DNA of 64,000 bases from contig NZ_CP146963.1 of assembly GCF_037113525.1 (NCBI RefSeq), forward strand, positions 1,674,001-1,738,000. Direction: 5' to 3'. Made by a program: the position numbers and the translations under genes. Position 1 is the stretch's first letter. Every line of letters starts with the position of its first letter. Positions 24,162 through 32,576 of the stretch are shown here, piece after piece. Under the pieces are notes generated by a model that did not search any database, was not told the origin of the DNA, and was given only the letters and a program-made list of their open reading frames with translations. This stretch comes from Butyrivibrio fibrisolvens (lineage in GTDB: Bacteria; Bacillota; Clostridia; Lachnospirales; Lachnospiraceae).

Positions 24162-25562
24162 ATGGCTATAGAAGTAGATGTTTTGAAGAGAGTTCCTGTT
24201 CGTGAACAGGACGCCAAGGTTCGTGCTACGAATTTTGAAGAAGTATGTCTTGGCTATAACAAAGAAGAAGCTGAGGCTGAAGCAACACGTTGTCTTAACT
24301 GTAAAAATCCACAGTGCCAGAAGGGATGCCCTGTTGCAATTGATATCCCTGCATTTATCCAGGAAGTTAAAGTAGGTAATGTTGAAGGTGCATACCAGAT
24401 CATTAGCCAGTCATCTGCACTTCCGGCTGTTTGCGGTCGTGTATGTCCTCAGGAGTCACAGTGTGAAGGTAAGTGTATCAGAGGCTTCAAGGGAGATCCT
24501 GTATCTATAGGTAAGCTTGAGAGATATGTTGCTGATACAGCCCGCGAGATGGGAATCGTTCCTGAAGGAGCAAAAGAGAAGAAGAATCACAAGGTTGCTG
24601 TTATCGGTTCAGGTCCTTCCGGACTTACATGTGCAGGCGATCTTGCAAAGCTTGGCTATGAAGTTACTATTTTCGAAGCACTTCACGAAGCCGGTGGTGT
24701 TTTAGTATATGGTATTCCTGAATTCCGTCTTCCTAAAGAGAAGGTAGTTAAGAAGGAAATCGAGAATGTTGAAAAGCTCGGCGTTAAGATAGAGAAGGAC
24801 GTTGTTATCGGTAAGAGTGTTACAATTGACTCTCTTATGAAGGATGAAGGCTTTGATGCTGTATTCATCGGATCAGGTGCAGGACTTCCAAAGTTCATGC
24901 ATATTCCTGGTGAGCAGGCACTTGGCGTATTCTCAGCTAATGAGTTCCTTACACGTTCAAATCTCATGAAGGCATTTGACGCTAATTCTACAACACCTAT
25001 CATGCATCCTAAGAAGACAGTTGTAGTTGGTGGTGGTAACGTTGCTATGGACGCTGCCAGAACAGCTCTCCGTCTTGGCTCAGAGGTACATGTTGTATAT
25101 CGTCGTTCTGAAGAAGAGCTTCCTGCACGTAAGGAAGAAGTTGAGCATGCTAAGCAGGAAGGTGTAATCTTCGATCTTCTTAACAACCCTGTTGAGATCC
25201 TTACAGATGAAGAGGGATGGGTAAGAGGATGCAGATGCATCAGAATGGAACTTGGTGAGCCTGATGAATCAGGAAGAAGAAGTCCTGTAGAAATCCCAGG
25301 TTCTGAGTTTGAGATCGACTGCGATGCTGTTATCATGTCACTTGGTACAAGCCCTAACCCTCTTATCAGTTCTACAACAGAGGGTCTTGAGATCAACAAG
25401 CGTAAATGTATCGTTGCTCAGGAAGAAAACGGTCAGACATCCAAGAACGGTGTATTTGCCGGTGGTGATGCAGTAACAGGTGCTGCTACAGTTATCCTTG
25501 CAATGGGTGCTGGTAAAGCAGCTGCAGCAGGTATCGACGAGTATCTTAAGTCTCTTGACTGA
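24162..25562 (+). CDS. nfnB: NADH-dependent ferredoxin-NADP+ oxidoreductase, subunit B (GltA/glutamate synthase small-subunit type)
   Basis: The 466-residue protein has two N-terminal [4Fe-4S] cysteine groups: Cys44, Cys47, Cys52, Cys56 and Cys91, Cys95, Cys101, Cys105. The FAD site IGSGPSGLTCAGDLAKLG is at about 148 and the NADPH site VVGGGNVAMDAARTALRLG at about 288. The C-terminal GGDAVTGAATVILAMGAG also binds FAD. It is homologous to the glutamate synthase small subunit, but with NfnA beside it and no large subunit, it is the bifurcating NfnB. This complex interconverts ferredoxin/NADH and NADPH in anaerobes. A strong terminator follows. Confidence 0.93.
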   Translation: MAIEVDVLKRVPVREQDAKVRATNFEEVCLGYNKEEAEAEATRCLNCKNPQCQKGCPVAIDIPAFIQEVKVGNVEGAYQIISQSSALPAVCGRVCPQESQCEGKCIRGFKGDPVSIGKLERYVADTAREMGIVPEGAKEKKNHKVAVIGSGPSGLTCAGDLAKLGYEVTIFEALHEAGGVLVYGIPEFRLPKEKVVKKEIENVEKLGVKIEKDVVIGKSVTIDSLMKDEGFDAVFIGSGAGLPKFMHIPGEQALGVFSANEFLTRSNLMKAFDANSTTPIMHPKKTVVVGGGNVAMDAARTALRLGSEVHVVYRRSEEELPARKEEVEHAKQEGVIFDLLNNPVEILTDEEGWVRGCRCIRMELGEPDESGRRSPVEIPGSEFEIDCDAVIMSLGTSPNPLISSTTEGLEINKRKCIVAQEENGQTSKNGVFAGGDAVTGAATVILAMGAGKAAAAGIDEYLKSLD

Positions 25563-25652
25563 TAAGCTCATCATTAACTTATTAGCATGACTTAGATATA
25601 TCTTATTATCAGAATTATATTTTAAATTTTCTTAAAGAAAAATTTACATTAT

Positions 25653-25686
25653 AAGGGCGTACGGGTACAACCTGTACGCCCTTTTG
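25653..25686 (+). terminator. Terminator of nfnA-nfnB
   Basis: AAGGGCGTAC (25653-25662) pairs perfectly with GTACGCCCTT, with a short loop, followed by a T-run. Confidence 0.85.
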
Positions 25687-25731
25687 TGGTATTATATAAG
25701 GGATTGTAATATTTGGGAGGACAATAGTTTT

Positions 25732-26313
25732 ATGGGATACAGATCTAATGAAGATATGGCGGAGGATAATCATTCCTCAGCTGTCGTATTGATAAGTGTT
25801 GGCGCTATTGGTCTTTTGGCTGATATTTATATGCTTATCAAAAACCCCCTCTCGATGCCTATGTTTAATAAGTATATGACAACAGGTATAATGGGCTCCC
25901 TGTTTGTTCTTTTTATTGTTATGGGAGCGCTTGCTATGAGGAATTATAAAAGGTTCACTGAAGCTGCTGTCAAAGAGAGCACTCTTTCTGAGAAGATCCA
26001 TGAGTGGTGCGTTGATAATCTTACGGCCAAGTCCATAGAGGATGCGGTTAATGATCCGGACTATAAGGAAGCTGTTGATGGTTCAGATGATACAGATGCT
26101 ACAGATGACCTTGAAGATGATGAATGCTTGTATGATACAGGTGATTTAGATGATGATCAGGTTACTGATGAAGCAGATGAAACAGATGATGCTGTGATCT
26201 TCTATAAAAGAACAACTTATATGAAAAACTGCATTACGCAGAAATTCATGAATCTTGACGATGACATGCTGGACCGCTTCGTTGAAAAATATTACAGTGA
26301 GATTTTTTCTTAG
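25732..26313 (+). CDS. Two-helix membrane protein with acidic tail, unknown
   Basis: The 193-residue protein has two transmembrane segments (about 18-38 and 50-70) followed by a cytoplasmic or external region rich in Asp (about 100-160; DDTDATDDLEDDE, TDEADETDD) and a helical end (MKNCITQKFMNLDDDMLDRFVEKYY). I do not recognise a family. ATG 25732 has GGGAGG about 11 bases upstream. The upstream in-frame extension at 25684 has no ribosome site and overlaps the preceding terminator. It ends in TAG at 26311-26313, in the same reading frame as rlmH 24 bases later. Confidence 0.7.
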   Translation: MGYRSNEDMAEDNHSSAVVLISVGAIGLLADIYMLIKNPLSMPMFNKYMTTGIMGSLFVLFIVMGALAMRNYKRFTEAAVKESTLSEKIHEWCVDNLTAKSIEDAVNDPDYKEAVDGSDDTDATDDLEDDECLYDTGDLDDDQVTDEADETDDAVIFYKRTTYMKNCITQKFMNLDDDMLDRFVEKYYSEIFS

Positions 26314-26337
26314 AGAAAATACGGAAAGTGTGAAATT

Positions 26338-26817
26338 ATTAAAATTAGTATACTTTGTGTTGGAAAGATAAAAGAGAAATATTGGAATGACGCAATAGCA
26401 GAATACATGAAGCGTCTTACAAGATACTGCAAGCCTGAGATAATCGAGGTTGCAGATGAGAAGACTCCTGACAATGCTCCTGAAGCTATAGAGCTTATGA
26501 TAAAGGACAAGGAAGGAGAGAAACTGTTAAAACATGTTGATCCCAAAGCCAAGGTCATTGCACTTGCCATAAAGGGTAAGAAGGTTGATTCTCCCGGTTT
26601 TGCCAAGTGGATAGATGGATATGCACTTTCAGGGTGCAGCCATATTCAGTTCGTAATAGGCGGATCTTTAGGATTAAGTGATGCGGTCTTAGATCGTGCT
26701 GACGGGCAGATAAGCTTTTCGGATATGACCTTCCCTCATCAGATGATGAGAGTAGTGCTTTTGGAACAGATATACAGATCGTATAAAATTCTTAGCGGGG
26801 AACCATACCATAAATGA
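26338..26817 (+). CDS. rlmH: 23S rRNA pseudouridine-1915 N3-methyltransferase, apparent ATT start
   Basis: RlmH methylates pseudouridine 1915 of 23S rRNA in helix 69. The frame has KISILCVGKIKEKYW near the start, IGGSLGLSD (the AdoMet site), and the C-terminal FSDMTFPHQMMRVVLLEQIYRSY segment. The first ATG in frame (26407) would cut off the first 23 residues of the fold. No ATG, GTG or TTG lies between the upstream in-frame TAG (26311) and that ATG. The codon where the family's Met occurs is ATT at 26338. From there the protein is 159 residues, the usual length. GGAAAG is about 10 bases upstream. So translation may begin at ATT, as known for infC, unless there is a sequencing difference. phoH overlaps the stop by 4 bases. 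Confidence 0.85.
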   Translation: MKISILCVGKIKEKYWNDAIAEYMKRLTRYCKPEIIEVADEKTPDNAPEAIELMIKDKEGEKLLKHVDPKAKVIALAIKGKKVDSPGFAKWIDGYALSGCSHIQFVIGGSLGLSDAVLDRADGQISFSDMTFPHQMMRVVLLEQIYRSYKILSGEPYHK

Positions 26818-27863
26818 ATGATGTAACAGAGATAAAGATCGTTCTCACAGTAGATGAGATGAGAAATATATTCGGCCGTAATGACAGCTATATGAAGAAG
26901 ATAGAAGATAACCTTGGAGTAGAGATAACTGACAGGGGCGGACAGATCCATATAGTCGGAAGGCAGAAGGATGCTCAAAGTGCTGCTGATATAATAAGGC
27001 AGCTTGCCAAGCTTTCATCAGCAGGAAGCAGCATCGAAGAACAAAGCGTTGATTACGCAATAATACTTAAAGAGGATAGAGACAATATGGAAAACGAAAA
27101 CATGGGCGAAGTTGATAACGACAGCGTCCTTTTAGATATCGATTCTGACCTTATCTGCCACACAACGACAGGTAAGCCGATAAAGCCCAAGACACTTGGT
27201 CAGAAAAAGTACGTAGATTCAATAAGATCACATATGATAACCTTTGGCCTTGGACCTGCAGGAACAGGTAAGACTTATCTTGCTATGGCAATGGCCATCA
27301 CAGCTTTCCAAAAGGAAGAGGTATCAAGGATCATCCTGACAAGACCTGCTATTGAAGCCGGTGAAAAGCTGGGATTCCTTCCAGGAGACCTTCAGAGCAA
27401 GGTAGATCCATATCTTCGCCCATTGTATGATGCTCTGTATCAGATTATGGGAACAGAAAGATTCCTTGCCAACATGGAGAAGGGCCTTATAGAGGTTGCA
27501 CCTCTTGCCTATATGAGAGGTAGAACCCTTGATAATGCATATATTATTCTTGATGAAGCGCAGAATACAACTCCTGCGCAGATGAAGATGTTCCTTACAA
27601 GAATTGGTTTTGGTTCCAAGGTCATCGTAACTGGTGATGCTACTCAGAAGGACCTTGCACCGGGAACTGTATCAGGACTTGATGTAGCACAGAAGGTCCT
27701 TAAAGATATCGATGATATAGCAGTATGCAATCTTACAAGTAAAGACGTTGTTCGTCATCCTCTTGTACAGAAGATCGTTAAGGCATACGAAGACTATGAG
27801 AAAAAAGAGACAGCCAGATCTGCAAGAAAGGCTGCAATCAAGAAAGAGTTAAGAAAAAGGTGA
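26814..27863 (+). CDS. PhoH family ATPase
   Basis: The 349-residue protein has an N-terminal KH-like segment (about 5-75: IKIVLTVDEMRNIFG, IEDNLGVEITDRGG) and a PhoH ATPase domain (about 120-330) with Walker A GPAGTGKT (about 146-153) and Walker B YIILDEAQNTT (about 243-253). PhoH-type ATPases are thought to act on RNA with YbeY, whose gene lies two positions downstream. The Met codon overlaps the rlmH stop by 4 bases. The order rlmH, phoH, pgpH-like, ybeY follows that of many Firmicutes. Confidence 0.93.
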   Translation: MNDVTEIKIVLTVDEMRNIFGRNDSYMKKIEDNLGVEITDRGGQIHIVGRQKDAQSAADIIRQLAKLSSAGSSIEEQSVDYAIILKEDRDNMENENMGEVDNDSVLLDIDSDLICHTTTGKPIKPKTLGQKKYVDSIRSHMITFGLGPAGTGKTYLAMAMAITAFQKEEVSRIILTRPAIEAGEKLGFLPGDLQSKVDPYLRPLYDALYQIMGTERFLANMEKGLIEVAPLAYMRGRTLDNAYIILDEAQNTTPAQMKMFLTRIGFGSKVIVTGDATQKDLAPGTVSGLDVAQKVLKDIDDIAVCNLTSKDVVRHPLVQKIVKAYEDYEKKETARSARKAAIKKELRKR

Positions 27864-27897
27864 TTTTCCGGGACAATAAAATGGGGAGCGAGTTTGT

Positions 27898-29157
27898 ATG
27901 GATATCAAGACAACAGGTGATGAAAAAGTTTCTGAGGTAGATATTCGTAGTGAGAGTAAGATCTTGAAATATTTAAGGAATGTTGCCAGTATGATAACTT
28001 TGTGTCTGGCATCATGCTTTTTGATGTTTGCTGCCGGTAGGGCATATAGCCTTCCGGATGAAGAGATAATAAGAAATGTTATCTCTGTACTTGTAGAAAG
28101 CGGCCTTATTATTTTTTTATGGGAGGATGGTCTTATAAGAGGCTCCCTTGTGTATGGTAATGAAAAGCACATGAACCGCTTTTTTGTTATCTACATTATA
28201 GTGTTTGTAACAGCCCTTTTGTTTCCTCTTGTTAATAACCTGATATGGCCATATCTTAGTATTTTTGTACTCTTATCGCTTTTTTCAAATGCCCTTATTG
28301 GAATTTGCAGTGGCTGCGCACTTTTAAACGTATCGCTTCTGCTTTGCCATGGATCATCGGTTCAGCCTTTCTTCATATACCTGATAGCAGGTGTTGTTGC
28401 AATAGTTTTGTTCCAGCATGTTGGAGAGAAACTTCAGTTTGGATTGCCGATATTGATATCTATAATGCTTTTATTTGTCCTTCTTGTTGCTTATCATGTG
28501 CTGTTTTTGAATCAGACATTTTCTTTTACAATGCTTACGGTTCCGCTTGTAAATGTTGTCATCAGCTCAATACTTCTTCTGGTACTGCTTAATGCATTCA
28601 GTCTTCTTGTTATAAGAGGAAGCAATGACATGTATATGGATATCAACGATCCTGAGTTTGAGCTTCTTGTTAAGATCAAGAACAAGGATAAGAGAGAGTA
28701 TTACAGAGCGATTCACACAGCATATCTTGCAGACAGGATAGCTGCAGATATCGGTGTTAACAGAAGGGCTACCAAAGCCTGCGCTTATTATCACAGAGTT
28801 GGAATGCTTGATGGAAAGCCTGATGATATGGAAGCTGCAAAGCCTTATTTCCGGCGTTATCAGTTCCCGGAATCCGCTGTGACATTACTTGAAGAGTATA
28901 TCAAAAGCGGTAAAAAGGCGCCTGTTTCCAAAGAGGCAACGATCATCAACCTTTGCGAAGACCTTGTTAATAAGCTTATGGCTATTTTCGAAAAAGATAA
29001 AACTGCTAAAATAGATAGTGACAGAATGATAGAAGAAATGATTGAAAGAAGGCATATAAGCGGAAGCTTTAATCATTCCAATCTTTCAATTGCAGAGCTT
29101 AACAGAGTAAGTAAGCTCTTGAAAAAGGAGAAATTGTATTATGATTTTCTGCGTTGA
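27898..29157 (+). CDS. PgpH-position membrane protein with degenerate HD domain
   Basis: The 419-residue protein has seven or eight transmembrane helices (about 28-240) followed by a cytoplasmic helical domain (about 250-419) that aligns in order with the HD domain of PgpH c-di-AMP phosphodiesterases. His263 in RAIHTAYLA matches the first metal His, but the HD pair is His299-Arg300 in YYHRVGM instead of HD. The HHGT-like motif is not seen. The large extracellular HDED domain of PgpH is also missing; PgpH is near 700 residues, so this version is about 280 shorter. It lies between phoH and ybeY, exactly where pgpH usually is. It is therefore probably a catalytically inactive descendant, perhaps a c-di-AMP sensor, though that is inference. 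Confidence 0.75.
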   Translation: MDIKTTGDEKVSEVDIRSESKILKYLRNVASMITLCLASCFLMFAAGRAYSLPDEEIIRNVISVLVESGLIIFLWEDGLIRGSLVYGNEKHMNRFFVIYIIVFVTALLFPLVNNLIWPYLSIFVLLSLFSNALIGICSGCALLNVSLLLCHGSSVQPFFIYLIAGVVAIVLFQHVGEKLQFGLPILISIMLLFVLLVAYHVLFLNQTFSFTMLTVPLVNVVISSILLLVLLNAFSLLVIRGSNDMYMDINDPEFELLVKIKNKDKREYYRAIHTAYLADRIAADIGVNRRATKACAYYHRVGMLDGKPDDMEAAKPYFRRYQFPESAVTLLEEYIKSGKKAPVSKEATIINLCEDLVNKLMAIFEKDKTAKIDSDRMIEEMIERRHISGSFNHSNLSIAELNRVSKLLKKEKLYYDFLR

Positions 29158-29650
29158 AAACGAAGTCGATGCAAAGTTTGATTTCGACATAGAAGAGATT
29201 GCGCGCAGTGTGTGTGAAGAAGTACTCAGAAGTGAGAATTTTCCCGAAGAAGCTCAGATCAATATGCTGATAACTGATGACGAAGGCATACATGAGATGA
29301 ACAGAGAGTTCAGGGATATAGACAGGGAGACAGACGTTTTGTCTTTTCCTAACATTGAATATGAAACTCCGGGAGACTTTTCAGTCTTGAACGGGCCGGA
29401 CAGATGTAACATGGTAGATCCCGATAACGGAAGCATCTATCTTGGCGACATCGTGATCAATGAAAAGAGAGTAAGATCACAGGCTCTTGAATACGGACAT
29501 AGTGAAAAAAGGGAATTTGCTTTTTTGACAGCTCATTCGATGTTTCATCTTTGCGGTTATGATCACATGGAAGAGGATGAAGCCAAAGTAATGGAACAGA
29601 AACAGAACGACGTACTTGAAAGGCTTGGGATAACAAGAGATGGCAATTAA
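29141..29650 (+). CDS. ybeY: Endoribonuclease YbeY
   Basis: YbeY is a zinc-dependent endoribonuclease acting in 16S rRNA 3' maturation and ribosome quality control. The 169-residue protein has the motif AHSMFHLCGYDH (about 129-140) with the three zinc-binding His residues. The segment REFRDIDRETDVLSFP is also typical. It overlaps the upstream PgpH-like gene by 17 bases and has AAGGAG about 10 bases before the ATG. A flippase-like gene overlaps its stop by 11 bases. Confidence 0.96.
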   Translation: MIFCVENEVDAKFDFDIEEIARSVCEEVLRSENFPEEAQINMLITDDEGIHEMNREFRDIDRETDVLSFPNIEYETPGDFSVLNGPDRCNMVDPDNGSIYLGDIVINEKRVRSQALEYGHSEKREFAFLTAHSMFHLCGYDHMEEDEAKVMEQKQNDVLERLGITRDGN

Positions 29651-31244
29651 AGTTAAAGACAGGATTAAACCGGATACTTTTTCCATAGTACTTTTTTTGA
29701 TGATAAGTATTTTGATGGTTACCAGGATTTTCCTTTTGCGTATCATCAAAAATGAAGGACTTGGAATATTCGCATCGCCCATGGATCTGTTCATGATCTG
29801 TTATGGCGTGTTTGTTTTTGCGCTGGAACATGCTATCTGTGCAGCAATAAGGCTCTATGAAAAAAAGAAACAGTTCATAAATGCCATGGACACTGCAAGA
29901 AAAGCAAGAACAATCTCTTTTGCGGCCGGAATTATCGTAAGTGGTTTAATCCTTATCTTTTCTTTTTCTGCTTCTGAAAAACTGTTTGGTTCAAGGATTG
30001 GATTCCTGGCTTTGATAGCAGTAGCTGCGGCTATTGTATTTATCAGCGTTCAGGGAGCTATAAGGGGTATGCTTGAAGGCTTTGGAGAGAATGTGTATTC
30101 TCTTTTAGCTGAGCTTATCTTTGCAGTAGCTTTTGTGCTACTCACACCAATATTTGCAAGTTTTTCATACAGATACGGTCTTAAAGCGAATGCTCTTTTG
30201 GAACGTAATGATCTTGCATCAGGTTATGGTGCATTTGGAGCACTTGCTTCAGTCTGCATATCTTCTCTGATAACACTTTTATATCTTCTTATTATCTGGA
30301 AGCTTAAGAGTGGCAAAATGGATGACATTGTAAGAGGCGGAGAGCCAAGATACCTTGGACAGGGTCCTTCTTACAGCAGAAATGTCGTTTCTTTTTCTCT
30401 TGCCTTTGCATTCCCGTTTGCAATAAATCTGATAGACGAAGCTATGTATGTAGGTATACTTGAGCACACAGCTGTTCAGTGGGGAATCTGGTATGGCGGA
30501 GTTCTTCCGGTGATCGTGATTATTGTTTGTCTCATAGTTATCTTACAGCTGCGAAAAGTATATGAATTCTGTTCTATGGTTGTTCATTCAGACAGACATG
30601 GAGCACTTGATGTTCTGGCTGAGTTTTCCAGATATCTGGTAATACTTCTTTTCCCGGCATCAATGTTTATGGTGGTTCTTGCAGATACTATCCAAAGAGC
30701 TGTGTATGTAACTCCTACAGAATCTGCAGTTGCAATGATGGGACATGCATCTCTTATCGTTTTTGCAGCGCCTATAGGAATCCTGATGAGCGCTATACTG
30801 CTAAGACTCAGGAAACTGCGTGCTCTTATGCTTAACATTATAGTGGCTGCCATAGTGCACGTACTCACCTTCTGCTTTATGTCTTATGGAATGGGCAAAG
30901 AGATGACAGCAGTATCTTATGCAGATTTTGTTATGTTCCTTGTGATAGGTGCAATGGGATTTTGGGAGATCATGAGAATGATCCACTACAGACACAAGTG
31001 GATACAGTGCTTTGTAGTTCCATTTATCTGCAGCGCAGTTGCAGCAGTAATAGTATTTTTGCTTAATATGGTACTCATCAACGTTATTGGCGAAATTCTC
31101 ACTATACTTGTATGCTGCCTTGCAGGAGGATTTTTGTATTTGCTCTTCCTTCTGGTTCTCAGAGGAATATACGAGTATGAAGTTGAGAGAATTCCGGGTG
31201 GCGGATTTATTTTAGTTATAGCCAGAGGTTTTCATTTTATATGA
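29640..31244 (+). CDS. Polysaccharide flippase-like membrane protein (MurJ/SpoVB superfamily)
   Basis: The 534-residue protein has about 13-14 predicted transmembrane helices spread along the whole length. The segment IRGMLEGFGENVYSLLAEL resembles the Lx-x-RG-x-x-x-G-x-x-x-x-x-P/x-x-x-x-Q/E region of lipid-linked oligosaccharide exporters such as SpoVB and MurJ. It probably moves a lipid-linked wall precursor or polysaccharide across the membrane, but the substrate is unknown. There is no good Shine-Dalgarno, and it overlaps ybeY by 11 bases and the following FAD gene by 4, so translation is coupled. Confidence 0.65.
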   Translation: MAIKVKDRIKPDTFSIVLFLMISILMVTRIFLLRIIKNEGLGIFASPMDLFMICYGVFVFALEHAICAAIRLYEKKKQFINAMDTARKARTISFAAGIIVSGLILIFSFSASEKLFGSRIGFLALIAVAAAIVFISVQGAIRGMLEGFGENVYSLLAELIFAVAFVLLTPIFASFSYRYGLKANALLERNDLASGYGAFGALASVCISSLITLLYLLIIWKLKSGKMDDIVRGGEPRYLGQGPSYSRNVVSFSLAFAFPFAINLIDEAMYVGILEHTAVQWGIWYGGVLPVIVIIVCLIVILQLRKVYEFCSMVVHSDRHGALDVLAEFSRYLVILLFPASMFMVVLADTIQRAVYVTPTESAVAMMGHASLIVFAAPIGILMSAILLRLRKLRALMLNIIVAAIVHVLTFCFMSYGMGKEMTAVSYADFVMFLVIGAMGFWEIMRMIHYRHKWIQCFVVPFICSAVAAVIVFLLNMVLINVIGEILTILVCCLAGGFLYLLFLLVLRGIYEYEVERIPGGGFILVIARGFHFI

Positions 31245-32527
31245 GTAAAAAGGTTCTTGTAGCAGGTGCGGGTGCGGCCGGTATGTGTGCTGCTATCATG
31301 GCAGCAAGGCAGGGCGCGAGCGTAACTCTGTTGGAAAAAAATGATATAGCCGGTAAGAAGATCTCCATGACAGGTAATGGTCGCTGTAATCTGACCAATG
31401 AGGCTATGAGCCCGTCATGTTATAATCTTAGTGCCAGAAGCAGAATGGAAGATTTTCTTAAGAGATTCGGCGTATCAGATACCATAGATTTTATGAAGTC
31501 ACTTGGCGTAGTGACGCAGAGCGAAGAAGGATATATATATCCTCTTTCAGGTCAGGCGGTAACGGTACAAAACGCCATGTTTGACGAAGTTAAGAGGCTT
31601 GGGATCGAATTTGTCGGTGGAAGACAGCTCAAGAAGATAACACCTCTTTCTGAAGGAAAAGGCTTTGAAGTTAAGGCATCAGGTGAAGTATATAACGCAG
31701 ATGCTGTTATCATAGCAACAGGCGGCCTGTCAGGTCCTAAGTCGACCATGTCTACAGGCGACAGCTATTACATAGCAAAGAGCCTTGGAATGGAAGTTAA
31801 GGATACTTATCCGGCGCTTGTAGCTCTTCTATCAGATGATAAGGATCTGCCAAAAGACTATGGCGTAAGAATGATGGCTAATGTCAGGATCAAAGAGATC
31901 GAAGACATATGCGAATATGGTGAAGTTCAGATAACTTCAAAGGGTATCTCAGGAATTCCTGTGCTGCAGCTTAGCGGAAGAGTAGCGCAGTATCTTGGCG
32001 AAGGCTGTAAGGATAGCGGCGACAAGAGTAAGGCTTATAGCTCTTCGACAGGAACTGATAAAGCAAAAGGTAATACTGTTACTGCTGTTATAGACTTCTT
32101 CCCGACATATTCTGACGAAGCTTTTGAGGATATGAAAAAAGAGATCTCTGGTATGGCGGCCGGTAAGACCTACATTCAGGTTCTTGATGGTATCTGTAAT
32201 CATCTGATAGGCGTAATGATACTATCCAGATGCGGAATCGGTCAGGAGACAATAGTTAAAGCTGATGATATCAATAAGCTTTGCGATGTTATTGATAATT
32301 ATAGAAATGTTTGTATTAGTATAAAAGGCGTTTCTGACTATGCTTCATCGCAGGTTACAACAGGCGGAGTAAGTCTTGATGATCTGACAGATGACCTTGA
32401 GTCTGTAACGACTCCGGGGGTATATGTTGTTGGAGAACTTGCAGATGTTGACGGAAGATGTGGTGGATATAATCTTCAGTGGGCGTTTACAAGCGGAAGT
32501 ATTGCGGGCAGGGCAGCGGCAAGATAA
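31241..32527 (+). CDS. FAD-dependent oxidoreductase, HI0933/YhiN type
   Basis: The 428-residue protein has the FAD dinucleotide site VAGAGAAGMCAAIMAARQG (about 6-24) and the family motif GKKISMTGNGRCNLTN (about 38-53). The internal domain is typical of the HI0933/aminoacetone oxidase-like group. It ends in GRCGGYNLQWAFTSGSIAGRAAA. The reaction is not known for most members. The next gene, also a FAD protein of an uncharacterised group, is 49 bases downstream. It overlaps the upstream gene by 4 bases. Confidence 0.9.
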   Translation: MSKKVLVAGAGAAGMCAAIMAARQGASVTLLEKNDIAGKKISMTGNGRCNLTNEAMSPSCYNLSARSRMEDFLKRFGVSDTIDFMKSLGVVTQSEEGYIYPLSGQAVTVQNAMFDEVKRLGIEFVGGRQLKKITPLSEGKGFEVKASGEVYNADAVIIATGGLSGPKSTMSTGDSYYIAKSLGMEVKDTYPALVALLSDDKDLPKDYGVRMMANVRIKEIEDICEYGEVQITSKGISGIPVLQLSGRVAQYLGEGCKDSGDKSKAYSSSTGTDKAKGNTVTAVIDFFPTYSDEAFEDMKKEISGMAAGKTYIQVLDGICNHLIGVMILSRCGIGQETIVKADDINKLCDVIDNYRNVCISIKGVSDYASSQVTTGGVSLDDLTDDLESVTTPGVYVVGELADVDGRCGGYNLQWAFTSGSIAGRAAAR

Positions 32528-32576
32528 ACATAAATGTGTGTACCGGCTGGATCACCAGAGTTTAATAGGATGATAT

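Noticed and set aside
24683..25399. A 238-residue open frame on the minus strand inside nfnB
   Set aside because: It lies fully antisense to a well-supported gene, is Ser/Pro-rich with no family signature, and lacks a ribosome site. It reflects the codon bias of nfnB.
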